A stretch of 64,000 nucleotides of DNA, from the NCBI GenBank assembly GCA_934465535.1, contig CAKSKV010000003.1, forward strand, positions 1 to 64,000. Direction: 5' to 3'. The notes below the pieces were generated by a model. The model was given only the letters and a program-made list of their open reading frames with translations, was not told the origin of the DNA and did not search any database. Of this stretch, positions 1 through 8,701 are shown in pieces (position 1 is the stretch's first letter; the number at the start of each line of letters is the position of its first letter). The position numbers and the translations under genes are program-made. The stretch is from an uncultured Clostridia bacterium (lineage in GTDB: Bacteria; Bacillota; Clostridia; Christensenellales; QALW01).

Positions 1-187
1 TCACAGACAGCAAGCCCTCTCGGCAGCTTGAACATTTTCTATTAAGATTATTTGTCTAACTTTTTGGGGTCACTTCACTGCATGGCTTTCGGGGTATTTG
101 TTTATTTATATATCTGCGGCTTTGCAAAAACAGAAGACCCGCAGCTTTGAACGGTAACGCCTTGTAAAGAGCCGGTCGGAAGCGGCA

Positions 188-2167
188 TCAGCGGATAGAC
201 GAGCCTGCCTTCACCGCCTGCTCCGGCGAAATAAGCACCGGGCCCTGCTCATCCTCCGCGCACAGCAGCATGCCCTCCGAAAGCACGCCCCTGAGCTTTG
301 CGGGCTTAAGGTTAATAACCGCCACAACGCTCTTGCCCACCATTTCCTCGGGGCTGTACCGTTTGGCAATGCCGGAAACTATCGTGCGCTCACGGTCGCA
401 CAGAACAACGGATTTAAGCAGCTTATCGGAGCCTTCCACTTTTTCGCATTTGAGCACGCGTCCCACGCAAAGCTTAACCTTGGCAAAATCGTCAATGCCT
501 ATCTCGGCATCCGCCTGCATGGGCTCTGCTTTTTTATCCGCATTTTTCTGCGCCTTCTGCGCATTTTTTTCCGTTTTTTCGGCTTTTTCCTGTGGCGCGC
601 CCTTAAGCTGCTCTAACTCCGCCAGCTCCTTTGCCATATCGATCCTGGGGAAAAGCGCCTCCTGCTTCTTCACCCGGATGCCGGGGCGCAGCATGCCGTA
701 GCAGCCCGCGCTCTCAAGGGTGAGCAGTGCCTCGTCCTCAATGCCCAGCCCATCGGCAATGGCCTTGCAGGTGGAGGTCATAACGGGAGATATAAGCACG
801 GATACTATGCGCAGGCACTCTGCCAGATTATACATAACGCTGCCCAGCCGTTCGCGTTTTTGCTCATCCTTTGCCAAAAGCCACGGCTCATTTTGGTCGA
901 TATACTTATTGCAGCGCGAGATCAGCCTCCACACCTCGCTGAGCGCCACGGAAAAGCGCAGCGCCTCCATGTTTTCGCAATACGCCCCGTGCACCTGCTT
1001 TGCAAGTGCGGCAAGCTCTTTATCCAGCTCGTTCGGCTCGCCCATGGCGGGCACGGAGCCGTCAAAGTATTTCTCTATCATTGCAACGGTGCGGCTGAGC
1101 AGATTTCCAAGGTCATTGGCAAGGTCGCTGTTTATTCTGGAAAGCAGGGCCTCGTTTGTAAAGTTGCCGTCCGAGCCGAAGGGCATTTCCCTCATAAGAT
1201 AGTATCTTATGGCATCCACGCCGTAGCGGCTGCACAAAAATACCGGATCCACTACATTGCCGCGGGATTTGCTCATTTTTTCCCCGCCGATAACCAGCCA
1301 TCCGTGTCCGAACACCTGCTTGGGCAGGGGAAGCCCCAGCGCCATGAGTATTGCGGGCCATATAATGGCATGGAAGCGCACTATTTCCTTACCAACAAGG
1401 TGCAGGTCGGCCGGCCAGAAGCGCTTGTAGAGGGAATCGTCATCGCTGTCATAGCCCAGCGCGGTTATATAGTTGCTCAGCGCGTCTATCCATACATATA
1501 CCGTATGCTTTTCGTCAAAGGTAACGGGTATTCCCCACGAAACGGAGGTGCGGGAAACGCAGAGATCCTCAAGGCCGGCCTTGAGAAAGTTATTAAGCAT
1601 TTCGTTCTGCCGCGTTACCGGCTGGAGGAACTCGGGATGCTCCTGTATATGCTGTATTATTCTGTCCTGATATTTGGAAAGGCGGAAGAAATAGCTTTCC
1701 TCGCGCGTTTTGCTTACCTCGCGGCCGCAGTCCGGGCAGCAGCCGTCCTTAAGCTGGCTTTCCGTCCAGAAGGACTCGCATGGAGTGCAGTACCACCCTT
1801 CATATTCGGATTTATAGATATCCCCTTGTTCATAAAGCTGTTTGAATATCTTCTGAACGGCTTTTACATGGTATTCGTCGGTGGTGCGGATAAATTTATC
1901 GTATTTTACATCCATCAGCTCCCAGAGCTGCTTTATGCCGGCCACGATATTATCCACATATTCCTTGGGGGTAACGCCCGCCTCGGCGGCTTTTTTCTCT
2001 ATTTTCTGCCCGTGCTCATCGGTGCCGGTAAGGAAAAACACATCGTATCCCATCATTTTCTTGTAGCGCGCCATGGTATCGGCCGCCACGGAGCAATAGC
2101 TGTGACCGATATGCAGCTTATTGCTGGGATAATAAATGGGTGTGGTGATATAATACTTCTCCTTCAT
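188..2167 (-). CDS. metG: Methionyl-tRNA synthetase
   Basis: Charges tRNA-Met with methionine in the cytoplasm. The 659-residue protein begins MKEKYYITTPIYYPS, with the class I HIGH-type signature (HIGH in KLHIGHSY) near residue 20 and the KMSKS loop (KMSKSRGN) near residue 300. A zinc-knuckle-like CxxC/CxxC segment (CTPCES, CCPDCG) lies near residues 125-147. An Ala/Lys-rich linker follows, then a C-terminal EMAP/Trbp111-type tRNA-binding domain (DFAKVKLCVGRVL). The frame is open 252 bases further upstream, but that extension reads through the T-box terminator and has no family similarity, so the ATG at 2167 behind a GGAAAG-like site is chosen. Regulation is probably by the T-box immediately upstream. 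It ends in TGA. Assignment is firm. Confidence 0.97.
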   Translation of the reverse strand: MKEKYYITTPIYYPSNKLHIGHSYCSVAADTMARYKKMMGYDVFFLTGTDEHGQKIEKKAAEAGVTPKEYVDNIVAGIKQLWELMDVKYDKFIRTTDEYHVKAVQKIFKQLYEQGDIYKSEYEGWYCTPCESFWTESQLKDGCCPDCGREVSKTREESYFFRLSKYQDRIIQHIQEHPEFLQPVTRQNEMLNNFLKAGLEDLCVSRTSVSWGIPVTFDEKHTVYVWIDALSNYITALGYDSDDDSLYKRFWPADLHLVGKEIVRFHAIIWPAILMALGLPLPKQVFGHGWLVIGGEKMSKSRGNVVDPVFLCSRYGVDAIRYYLMREMPFGSDGNFTNEALLSRINSDLANDLGNLLSRTVAMIEKYFDGSVPAMGEPNELDKELAALAKQVHGAYCENMEALRFSVALSEVWRLISRCNKYIDQNEPWLLAKDEQKRERLGSVMYNLAECLRIVSVLISPVMTSTCKAIADGLGIEDEALLTLESAGCYGMLRPGIRVKKQEALFPRIDMAKELAELEQLKGAPQEKAEKTEKNAQKAQKNADKKAEPMQADAEIGIDDFAKVKLCVGRVLKCEKVEGSDKLLKSVVLCDRERTIVSGIAKRYSPEEMVGKSVVAVINLKPAKLRGVLSEGMLLCAEDEQGPVLISPEQAVKAGSSIR

Positions 2168-2270
2168 TTTTCTTTCCGCCCGCACTGCGGGCTTTCCTTT
2201 CCTGAAAGTTTTAGGCAGCGTCAAACGCCGAAATGCGGCATCTGAAATGCATGGACAGGTGCGCAGCCGG

Positions 2271-2475
2271 GAAAAACAAAAGCAGCCCTGCCGCCCAGGG
2301 GCGACAAAACCGCTGTACCACCCTGATTCTCCGCCTGAATATAAAAAACCGAACGGACTCATGCGCCCCCGTAACGCAGGGCTTGCGGCACGGACTGTTG
2401 GCCCGTGCAGGCTCCGCAACCATATTCCGCCGCCCGTACCCGCCGGCTTTCACCTGCTCCGGCTCTCTTATGGGG
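2271..2475 (-). promoter_or_regulatory. T-box riboswitch, methionine-specific, in the metG leader
   Basis: The minus strand carries the hallmark T-box sequence AGGGTGGTACAGCGG at 2324-2310 (family consensus AGGGTGGNACCGCG), whose TGGT bulge would pair with the ACCA end of uncharged tRNA. CCCTG at 2300-2296 can pair either with CAGGG at 2325-2321 (antiterminator) or with CAGGG at 2290-2286, which is followed by a T-rich run to 2272 (terminator). Upstream, the stem I GA motif AGAGAG, a GGTGAAAGCC element and a GGAATATGG segment holding a Met (ATG) specifier are present. The gene behind it is metG, which fits the specifier. The limits are approximate. Confidence 0.9.
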
Positions 2476-2528
2476 TAGTATGCACCGCGTACTCATTGTT
2501 TCACTGCCGATATTATTTTGTATATATA

Positions 2529-2557
2529 ATTATAATGCCCCGTTTGGCTGCTGTCAA
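2529..2557 (-). promoter_or_regulatory. Sigma-A promoter for metG
   Basis: On the minus strand TTGACA (2557-2552) is separated by exactly 17 bases from TATAAT (2534-2529). This is a full consensus promoter that would start transcription near 2522 and give a leader of about 355 bases containing the T-box. The remaining bases between here and 2623 show nothing further that I recognise. Confidence 0.85.
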
Positions 2558-2622
2558 CCCGAAATTTATGCGGGATATCCGCCAAAGCCGCCTAACAGCC
2601 GCGCCGCTGCGGTTTTATGCCG

Positions 2623-3531
2623 CTATGCCTTTATGCTGTGCGGGTCAAACGGCTTTGCCCCGAAATCCGGCGCATCGCATTGTGTGAGGAAGCCCTCCAG
2701 CGAATCCCTGTCGGAAACGGTTATGCTTTCAAAACCGAAGCGCGTCATAAAGCGCTCCAGTATGATAACCCCGAAAGGAAGGATGTCCGCCCTGTCGGTT
2801 TGTATGCCTTTAATGCACAGCCTTTGCTCAAGGGGCGCAAACAGCTGTGTTTCCATGCTTCTTATTTCGTTAAGCGCAAGCACGGTGTCCTGCACGGCGG
2901 TGCTGTACCGCTCAAGCCCCAGCTTCATGGAAGCAAGCGTGGTGGGCGTGCCCGATACGCCTATAAGCCTTTGCGCCTGTTCGGGGTGCAGCTGGGCGTA
3001 TTCCTCTATTACGGGCGCAATAAGCGCTTCCGTTTGCTGCTTTATGCTTTCGTCTATCCCCATGCGGCCGTCAAAGCGTTCCTGAAGCCGCACGGCTCCC
3101 AAACGGCGGCTGAGCGCCCGCACCTGCATATGCTTTACCATAACCTCGGTGCTGCCTCCGCCGATATCTATAACCGCGTCGCCCTCGCCGTTTGCCGCCC
3201 CGGCAAAAGCAATCAGCGCCTCCTTTGCGCCGGGCAGAATCTGAAGCAAAACGCCGCGATCGGCAAGCATGTGCTCAAACTCCGCGCTGTTTTCCGCCTC
3301 TCTGACCGCCGCGGTTGCATATACATATGCCTCCCCTACGCCCTGCCGTGCCGCTCTTTGCAAAAGGGCGCACACCGCCTCCGCCGTGCGCCGCATAGGC
3401 TCCGGCTGAAGCTGACCCTTTGCGCTGCCCTGCCCCAAACGCGTGGTTATAACATATTTCCGCATGATTTGGCCGCTTTGTATTCCGAGACGCACACTGT
3501 TTGTACCGATGTCTATAACGCCTTTAAGCAT
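2623..3531 (-). CDS. Ppx/GppA family exopolyphosphatase or pppGpp phosphatase
   Basis: The 302-residue protein has the ASKHA-fold phosphate-binding signatures of the Ppx/GppA family: DIGTNSVRLGI at residues 7-17 and the second glycine-rich loop DIGGGSTEVMV near residue 120. An acidic EALIAFAGA segment lies just before the second loop. Members remove terminal phosphate from polyphosphate or from pppGpp; sequence alone does not separate the two. At about 300 residues it is the short form without the C-terminal HD-like domain of E. coli Ppx. Start is ATG at 3531. It is transcribed toward metG, but metG has its own promoter. The substrate is uncertain, the family is not. Confidence 0.9.
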   Translation of the reverse strand: MLKGVIDIGTNSVRLGIQSGQIMRKYVITTRLGQGSAKGQLQPEPMRRTAEAVCALLQRAARQGVGEAYVYATAAVREAENSAEFEHMLADRGVLLQILPGAKEALIAFAGAANGEGDAVIDIGGGSTEVMVKHMQVRALSRRLGAVRLQERFDGRMGIDESIKQQTEALIAPVIEEYAQLHPEQAQRLIGVSGTPTTLASMKLGLERYSTAVQDTVLALNEIRSMETQLFAPLEQRLCIKGIQTDRADILPFGVIILERFMTRFGFESITVSDRDSLEGFLTQCDAPDFGAKPFDPHSIKA

Positions 3532-3659
3532 AAAATCCCTCTCTCAGTATAAATCTGCTCCGAAAATGTGCTTTTTTCATTTTACGGGCGGATACAAGCC
3601 TTACGGATAAATTTTATAACACTTCTCCCGCGCGGTCAATTGATTTTATTGCCGGCGTT

Positions 3660-3686
3660 TTAGCACTCTCAGGCTTTGAGTGCTAA
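3660..3686 (+). promoter_or_regulatory. CIRCE operator (HrcA binding site)
   Basis: TTAGCACTC (3660-3668), a nine-base spacer and GAGTGCTAA (3678-3686) form a perfect copy of the CIRCE inverted repeat bound by the heat-shock repressor HrcA. It lies about 170 bases upstream of hsp20. The exact promoter is unclear: TATAAA at 3714-3719 is a possible -10 element but its -35 partner is weak. The rest of 3532-3855 shows no other gene. Confidence 0.93.
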
Positions 3687-3855
3687 AGTTCACAGAATGA
3701 TAACAAAATCAGGTATAAATTGTAATAAAGAGGTGTTATTATATACGCGTTGAAAGGGAAAGCTAAGGGCATGAGAAAGGGCCCGGGCAGATGCCGCAAG
3801 GCATCAGGCATCCCTTGATACACATTTAACATACAAGCTATAAGGAGTGAGTTTT

Positions 3856-4290
3856 ATGTTTGAAATTATGCCTTTTGAAAGTAATAAACGCAGAGCTGTA
3901 TTTAATCCCTTCCGTGAGATGGACGAATGGGAAAAAGCTTTCTTCGGAAAGAATGAGCTTGCAGAATTCAAAACCGATATCAAGGATGTAGGCAATGCCT
4001 ACGAGCTGGAGGCCGACCTTCCGGGCTTCAAGAAGGAAGATATTCATGTGGATGTGGAGGGCGATTATCTGACCATTACCGCCAGCCGCAACTGTAACAA
4101 AGAGGAAAAGGACGAGAAAAACAACTATGTCCGCAGAGAGCGCAGCTACGGCTCCTTTGCAAGAAGCTTCGATGTTTCCGGCATTAAAACGGAGGATATC
4201 TCCGTGGAATATACCGATGGCGTGCTTAAGCTGAATCTGCCCAAGCGCGAAGCGGAAAAGCCCTCCTCCAGAAGACTGGAAATCAAATAA
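3856..4290 (+). CDS. Hsp20/alpha-crystallin small heat shock protein
   Basis: A 144-residue ATP-independent holdase that binds unfolding proteins as an oligomer. The alpha-crystallin domain occupies roughly residues 40-130, with ELEADLPGFKKEDI, an RSYGSFARSFDV strand pair and the conserved GVLKLNLPK strand near the C-terminus. An ATG at 3856 preceded by AAGGAG (3842-3847) is preferred over the in-frame GTG at 3847, which overlaps the ribosome site. A strong hairpin terminator follows directly, so it is probably monocistronic. The upstream CIRCE implies heat-inducible control by HrcA. Confidence 0.95.
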   Translation: MFEIMPFESNKRRAVFNPFREMDEWEKAFFGKNELAEFKTDIKDVGNAYELEADLPGFKKEDIHVDVEGDYLTITASRNCNKEEKDEKNNYVRRERSYGSFARSFDVSGIKTEDISVEYTDGVLKLNLPKREAEKPSSRRLEIK

Positions 4291-4310
4291 TTTTATAAAT
4301 CAGCTTTGAT

Positions 4311-4347
4311 AAAGGCCGTGCGGCAGTGCCCGCACGGCCTTTATTTT
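4311..4347 (+). terminator. Rho-independent terminator after hsp20
   Basis: A 12-bp perfect stem (AAAGGCCGTGCG at 4311-4322 with CGCACGGCCTTT at 4331-4342), an eight-base loop and a short T-rich tail (TTTATTTT). Confidence 0.88.
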
Positions 4348-4515
4348 GCCTGTATTTTTATTATATGCCCGTTTATATATGCCCGTGAGGAATTATTCCG
4401 TGCGTGTATATCGGCCGTTTCATAAAGCCCGCTGCTTCACGGTTTTCCCGCAGGCCCGCTTAATGCACGGCGGAAATTAAACCGAAAAAAGCAGATAAAC
4501 AGACGGGTACGAACG

Positions 4516-4546
4516 GAAAAAGGGCACCGCTGCGCGGCGCCCTTAA
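4516..4546 (-). terminator. Terminator of the secreted surface protein gene
   Basis: On the minus strand AAGGGCGCCGC pairs with GCGGTGCCCTT (one G-U pair) around a GCA loop and is followed by a T run. It lies 30 bases beyond the stop codon at 4576. Confidence 0.75.
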
Positions 4547-4575
4547 AAGGCTTATTCAAAAGCTGTGCTTTTTAA

Positions 4576-5544
4576 TTAGTCCTTCTTCTTTTTGGTGGCA
4601 ACAACCACAACCACAACGATGATAGCAACAACAGCTACACCGATAACGATCCAAGCCCAAACGGGGAAGGAGCCGTTGTTGGTAGGAGCAGCGGTAGCGG
4701 ACTCAGCAGGAGCATTGGTCTCGTTTGCGGGCTCCTCGGTAGCAGCAGAGGTGTTGTCGGGAGCGGGGGTGGGCTCGTCAGCCTCGCCGGTGATACCGGT
4801 ATCAAGGGTATCGGCGATGGTGAACATGTTTATCCACTCGATGGTTGCATGGTTGGTGTTGCTGTGGTTCTCAACGCCCAGACCGATGCCCCAGAAGTAA
4901 CGATAGCCGTCATTCTCATGGAAGGAAATGAAATCGCCTGCGCCGCTGGTGGCTTCCTCATCGTCGGGCATGCTGGTAAGACGCTCAACAGGGATGATTA
5001 CATAGCCTTCAAAGTTGGCGGGGATGGTTACATACCAGCCGTCAACGCTGTACTCAACGGTAGCGCGGCTGTATGCGCCGTCGGACTCGTTAGCCAGAAC
5101 AACAGGGAACTCGTTGCTGCCGTTGATGCTTATGCCAACGGTAGAGCCGGTGGAATCAAATGCAACATGAGAGGGACGAATGCCGACCTCTTCGCTGCCG
5201 TTCTTTACCTGAAGAACCATGTACTTAAGATCGTACATATCGTTTTCATGGCCAAGGTAGGACTCCCACCACTGGCCGGCGCCGAGGCCGTCCTCACGGG
5301 AGCCGGTGCAGGCATAGGAAACGCTGGCGGCAGTGCCTTCCACAACATCGATCAGGAAGGTTTTGTTCTCGGTCTGCTCATAATCGCCTTCGCCGCTTAC
5401 GCCCATAACATCCTTAACGCTGAAGCCTTCGGTAAATGTACGCAGCACGCTCTTATCAAAAGCGGGAGCTGCAGATGCGGTGATTCCCATCATAGCGCAG
5501 ACAAGAGCTGCGATAATGACGAACACCAGAAGTTTTTTCTTCAT
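4576..5544 (-). CDS. Secreted protein with C-terminal membrane anchor, unknown function
   Basis: I do not recognise the family. The 322-residue protein starts at ATG 5544 behind GGAGGAG, where a classical signal peptide begins (KKK, then a hydrophobic stretch, then SAAPAF). The mature region (about residues 30-235) is rich in beta-type sequence with several Trp, Tyr and Gly residues, reminiscent of carbohydrate-binding or surface domains. A Pro/Thr/Ala/Glu-rich stalk of about 50 residues follows, then a strong transmembrane helix ending in KKKKD, which resembles an anchor without LPXTG. It is therefore expected on the outer face of the membrane. It has its own promoter and terminator. Confidence 0.7.
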   Translation of the reverse strand: MKKKLLVFVIIAALVCAMMGITASAAPAFDKSVLRTFTEGFSVKDVMGVSGEGDYEQTENKTFLIDVVEGTAASVSYACTGSREDGLGAGQWWESYLGHENDMYDLKYMVLQVKNGSEEVGIRPSHVAFDSTGSTVGISINGSNEFPVVLANESDGAYSRATVEYSVDGWYVTIPANFEGYVIIPVERLTSMPDDEEATSGAGDFISFHENDGYRYFWGIGLGVENHSNTNHATIEWINMFTIADTLDTGITGEADEPTPAPDNTSAATEEPANETNAPAESATAAPTNNGSFPVWAWIVIGVAVVAIIVVVVVVATKKKKD

Positions 5545-5570
5545 TATAATCTCCTCCAAAGTTTTTTTAT

Positions 5571-5599
5571 ATTTTAACATACTCATTTTGCATTGTGAA
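5571..5599 (-). promoter_or_regulatory. Probable promoter of the surface protein gene
   Basis: On the minus strand TTCACA (5599-5594), 17 bases and TAAAAT (5576-5571). The surrounding 60 bases contain four copies of ATTGTG/CACAAT in both orientations, which may be operator half-sites. Confidence 0.5.
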
Positions 5600-6235
5600 T
5601 ATACAATTCGCACAATTTTACTGCACAATATTAAGATTGTGTTAAAAAAATGTACATATTTTGCAACATCCGCTGTGTATATTCAGCCTGAAAAATCCCC
5701 GGATCCGCCCCCTTTGCGCGGCTTTTGCCGTTTTTTGCGCTGAGCGCATTTTTGCTGCGCCTCGCTGCTGAAAATCCGATGAAAATCATCGTCGGCAGCT
5801 TTTTCGCCTCCTTTTTTGTGATTTTGCGCCCTCACTGCGGCTTTTGCACCAAAACATTTTTCCGCTTCTCTTTATTCTATTGCGCTTTTTGTATGCGCGT
5901 TCCCGTTTTTGATGACGGTATTCATATATTTTGAGCGCAATTTGCGGCAAATATCGTCATTCTTAATTAAAAAGAACCCGAAAATACGCAAAAAAATGCA
6001 TTATTTTGTGCTTTTTTGCCCCAAAAAGCAATAAGACCGCGCACGAAAGCCCGACGGCTTCAACTTTTTTCGCGCTTTAATATATGTATACTGATGCAAA
6101 AGCACAGGCAGCGCCTTTGCAATAAAGCATATGCGTTCCGCACTTACGGATATTATTTTTGCTTGTTAAAGCGGCCGGAGCACCGGCACATAATTCTTGC
6201 GCGTGAAAATTCACCGCAAAACGGAGGATAAAGCC
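5600..6235. other. Intergenic stretch without a recognised gene
   Basis: About 640 bases between two divergent genes, with T-rich patches and several short inverted repeats but no open frame with coding character, RNA gene or recognisable riboswitch. It must contain the spoIIE promoter, for which I find no convincing consensus element. Confidence 0.5.
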
Positions 6236-8569
6236 ATGCAGAAGGAAAACCGCGTTACACTCAGACGACCCTACCGCCCCGAAGCGATGCGAAAGCTGCG
6301 GGCGCTGTATGCAAAATTCGGTCCGGCGGCTGTATGTACGGCGGCCTGCGCCCTGCTTGCCGCCTGCCGTCCCGCAGCCGGGCTTGCCCCCTTTGCCGTA
6401 TGTCTGCCCGGTATATTTATTGATTCCCCCCTTGCGCTTTTTGCCGCCGTGGGCTCTGCCGCGGCTGCAATTCTGCTGGAGCCTTCCCTTTACAGCCTGA
6501 CAGCCTGGTGCATTCCGGTGCTGCTGTATTTTTTCTGCGTGCGGCTGCTGAAGCATAAAAACCTCACCGCCATGCCCTGGCGCATGGGCGCGCTGGTTCT
6601 GTGCAGCGGAATAGGCCTTGCCTGCAGCCCGGAGGCCCGGATGTACGATATAATAATGGCGGCGCTGTCCTGCATAGGCGGATGCGCGCTGCTGCCCCTG
6701 CTGAGCGGCGCCCTTGCCGCCTTTGACTCTTTAGGCAAGCATTCGGCGCTCACCCGCGGTGAGCTTGCCTGTCTTGCCGTTCCCGTCTGCGGCGTGCTGC
6801 TTTCCCTGCCGTTTGAGGGCTTTATGGGGATATCCCCCGCACAGCTTTGCGCCCTTTTTTGCATTTCGATTTGCTCCCTTTCGCTGCCCTCCGGCGGAGC
6901 GGCCTTTGGCGGCATATGCGCCGCGCTGTTTTTGCTGAAGGGTCAGACCCCCGCCGCCGGGCTTGCGATGGTGATAATGTCGCTGCTGGCATATGCCCTG
7001 CGCCGCATAAGCCGCGTGGGAGTGCTGCTTGGCTATATAGCGGGCGATTTTTTTGCCTCGCTGCTTATTGCCGGCTCGTTCGTACCCCTTATTCCGATAC
7101 AGACCGCAATACTTTCCGCCCTTCCCGCCCTGTTTTTCAACAAGCGTCGGTTGGAGCTGCTTCGCGGGCTTGGAGGCAGCGTGCTTATTCCCACCTCGTC
7201 GGAAAAGGAGCTGGGGGCAAGAAGCGCCTTTGAAGCCGATAGGCGCATAAAGAGCTGCGCTGAGGTTTTCAACCGTCTTTCCCAAATATTCTGCGAAGAA
7301 AAGGAAAACAAGCGCTCAAAGAGGCTGGAGCTGTGCTCCCACGCCGCCAGCCGGGTATGCAGCCAGTGCAGTAAATACGATTACTGCTGGAGAATGCGCT
7401 ATTGCGATACTTATTCCGATTTCAAGGCCCTTGCGGGCATGATATGCGCTGCGGGCAGCGTTTCCCCCTACGATGTCGGCAAGGACTTCAAGGCCCGCTG
7501 CGCGGACTGGATAGGCGTGCTGCTTGATATGAACGCGCAGAACGCCCTGCCGGACGAACAAACACGCGAGCAAAAGGGAAACATGATGATGTCCCGCCAG
7601 TGCCGCAGCATAGCCGACCTTCTGACCGACCTTATAAATCAGCGTAATGCCGTACAGTATGATTTTGACGCAGAGGAACGCCTAAGCGCCGTGCTGTGCG
7701 AAAACGGCATAGGCGCAAAAGATATAGTGTGCCGCTGCAGCAAAGGCGGCCTTGAAAGCGTAAGCCTGAGCCTGCCGGCCTGCCGCGGGGACAAGCCCTG
7801 CCTTAATCTGCTGCCGGAGCTTTTGAAACGCGCCTTTAACTGCGACTTTGCCTGCGACGAAAGAAACTGCTCCCTGGAAAACGGCGGGTGCAGCTGCGTG
7901 TTTACGCCCGTGCCTCGCCTGAGTGCGCGGTGCCACGCCGCCTGCAAGATAAAAAACGGTCAGAATGTCTGCGGCGACAGCTTCTCTCTGATGCCGCTGC
8001 CCGGAGGAAAGTACCTTGCCGCCCTGAGCGACGGCATGGGCAGCGGCAGTCAGGCTGCCTGCGAAAGCGAAAACGCCGTGGCCTTGCTTGAAACCCTTTG
8101 CCTTGGCCGCATGGAGGTTCGTCAGGCATATGATACGGTAAACGAGCTGCTTCAGCTGCGCCGAAAGAGCGCCGAGGTGTTTTCCACCATGGATGCCTGC
8201 ATACTGGATCTTTCCCGCGGTATATGCTCCTGGGGCAAAATAGGCGCCGTACCGGGATATCTCGTACGCTCGGGCCGCGTTACCACCGTTACGGGAAGCG
8301 CGCTGCCCCTTGGTGTGCTGTCCGACCCCGAACCCAGCATAAGCGACCGTGTAATCAAGGAGGGCGACCTGCTTGTGCTGCTTTCCGACGGCATATACGA
8401 TGCCCTTACCGATTCCTGTCAGGACGGTATTGCCCTTATGCTGCCTGAGCTTTGCAGGGGCGATGTAAGCTTTATTGCCGGGGAGCTGGTGCGCCGCGCC
8501 CTTGCCAAAAGCGACGGCACGGCAAGAGACGATATGACCGCCATTGCAATACGCATAACCGCCGCATAG
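6236..8569 (+). CDS. spoIIE: Stage II sporulation protein E, PP2C-type phosphatase
   Basis: In sporulating Firmicutes SpoIIE dephosphorylates SpoIIAA, releasing sigma-F in the forespore, and it also interacts with FtsZ at the polar septum. The 777-residue protein has about ten N-terminal membrane segments (residues 30-310), a cysteine-rich central region (several CxxC-type pairs near 365-390 and 495-560) and a C-terminal PP2C domain. The phosphatase motifs are visible: a DGMGSG loop, the DACILDLSRG strand, LLVLLSDGIYD and the terminal DDMTAIAIRI. The ATG at 6236 behind GGAGGA is chosen over an upstream TTG. The length suits the family. It stands alone, with no other sporulation gene beside it. 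Confidence 0.93.
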   Translation: MQKENRVTLRRPYRPEAMRKLRALYAKFGPAAVCTAACALLAACRPAAGLAPFAVCLPGIFIDSPLALFAAVGSAAAAILLEPSLYSLTAWCIPVLLYFFCVRLLKHKNLTAMPWRMGALVLCSGIGLACSPEARMYDIIMAALSCIGGCALLPLLSGALAAFDSLGKHSALTRGELACLAVPVCGVLLSLPFEGFMGISPAQLCALFCISICSLSLPSGGAAFGGICAALFLLKGQTPAAGLAMVIMSLLAYALRRISRVGVLLGYIAGDFFASLLIAGSFVPLIPIQTAILSALPALFFNKRRLELLRGLGGSVLIPTSSEKELGARSAFEADRRIKSCAEVFNRLSQIFCEEKENKRSKRLELCSHAASRVCSQCSKYDYCWRMRYCDTYSDFKALAGMICAAGSVSPYDVGKDFKARCADWIGVLLDMNAQNALPDEQTREQKGNMMMSRQCRSIADLLTDLINQRNAVQYDFDAEERLSAVLCENGIGAKDIVCRCSKGGLESVSLSLPACRGDKPCLNLLPELLKRAFNCDFACDERNCSLENGGCSCVFTPVPRLSARCHAACKIKNGQNVCGDSFSLMPLPGGKYLAALSDGMGSGSQAACESENAVALLETLCLGRMEVRQAYDTVNELLQLRRKSAEVFSTMDACILDLSRGICSWGKIGAVPGYLVRSGRVTTVTGSALPLGVLSDPEPSISDRVIKEGDLLVLLSDGIYDALTDSCQDGIALMLPELCRGDVSFIAGELVRRALAKSDGTARDDMTAIAIRITAA

Positions 8570-8647
8570 CATAAAGAGCGCAGGCATGCCGTTTAAGCCT
8601 CATGCGCACTGCATGTAAATATGATGTGTAAGTATATCAGCACGGCA

Positions 8648-8683
8648 AAGGCCGCCCAAGTAAGCAATCTTGGGCGGCCTTTT
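8648..8683 (+). terminator. Terminator between spoIIE and the convergent SHOCT gene
   Basis: AAGGCCGCCCAAG (8648-8660) pairs with CTTGGGCGGCCTT (from 8669), followed by TT and then mixed sequence. The stem is symmetrical and could serve both converging genes. Confidence 0.82.
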
Positions 8684-8701
8684 GCTGCGCTTTAATATTT
8701 T

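Noticed and set aside
1..187. Possible insertion sequence end near bases 30-90
   Set aside because: The phrase around TTGTCTAACTTTTTGGGG recalls IS-flanking DNA, but no transposase frame or terminal repeat can be shown in 187 bases.
5725..5934. Small plus-strand open frame in the 5.6-6.2 kb gap
   Set aside because: No ribosome site, low-complexity Phe/Leu-rich translation and a T-rich base, so it is not taken as a gene.
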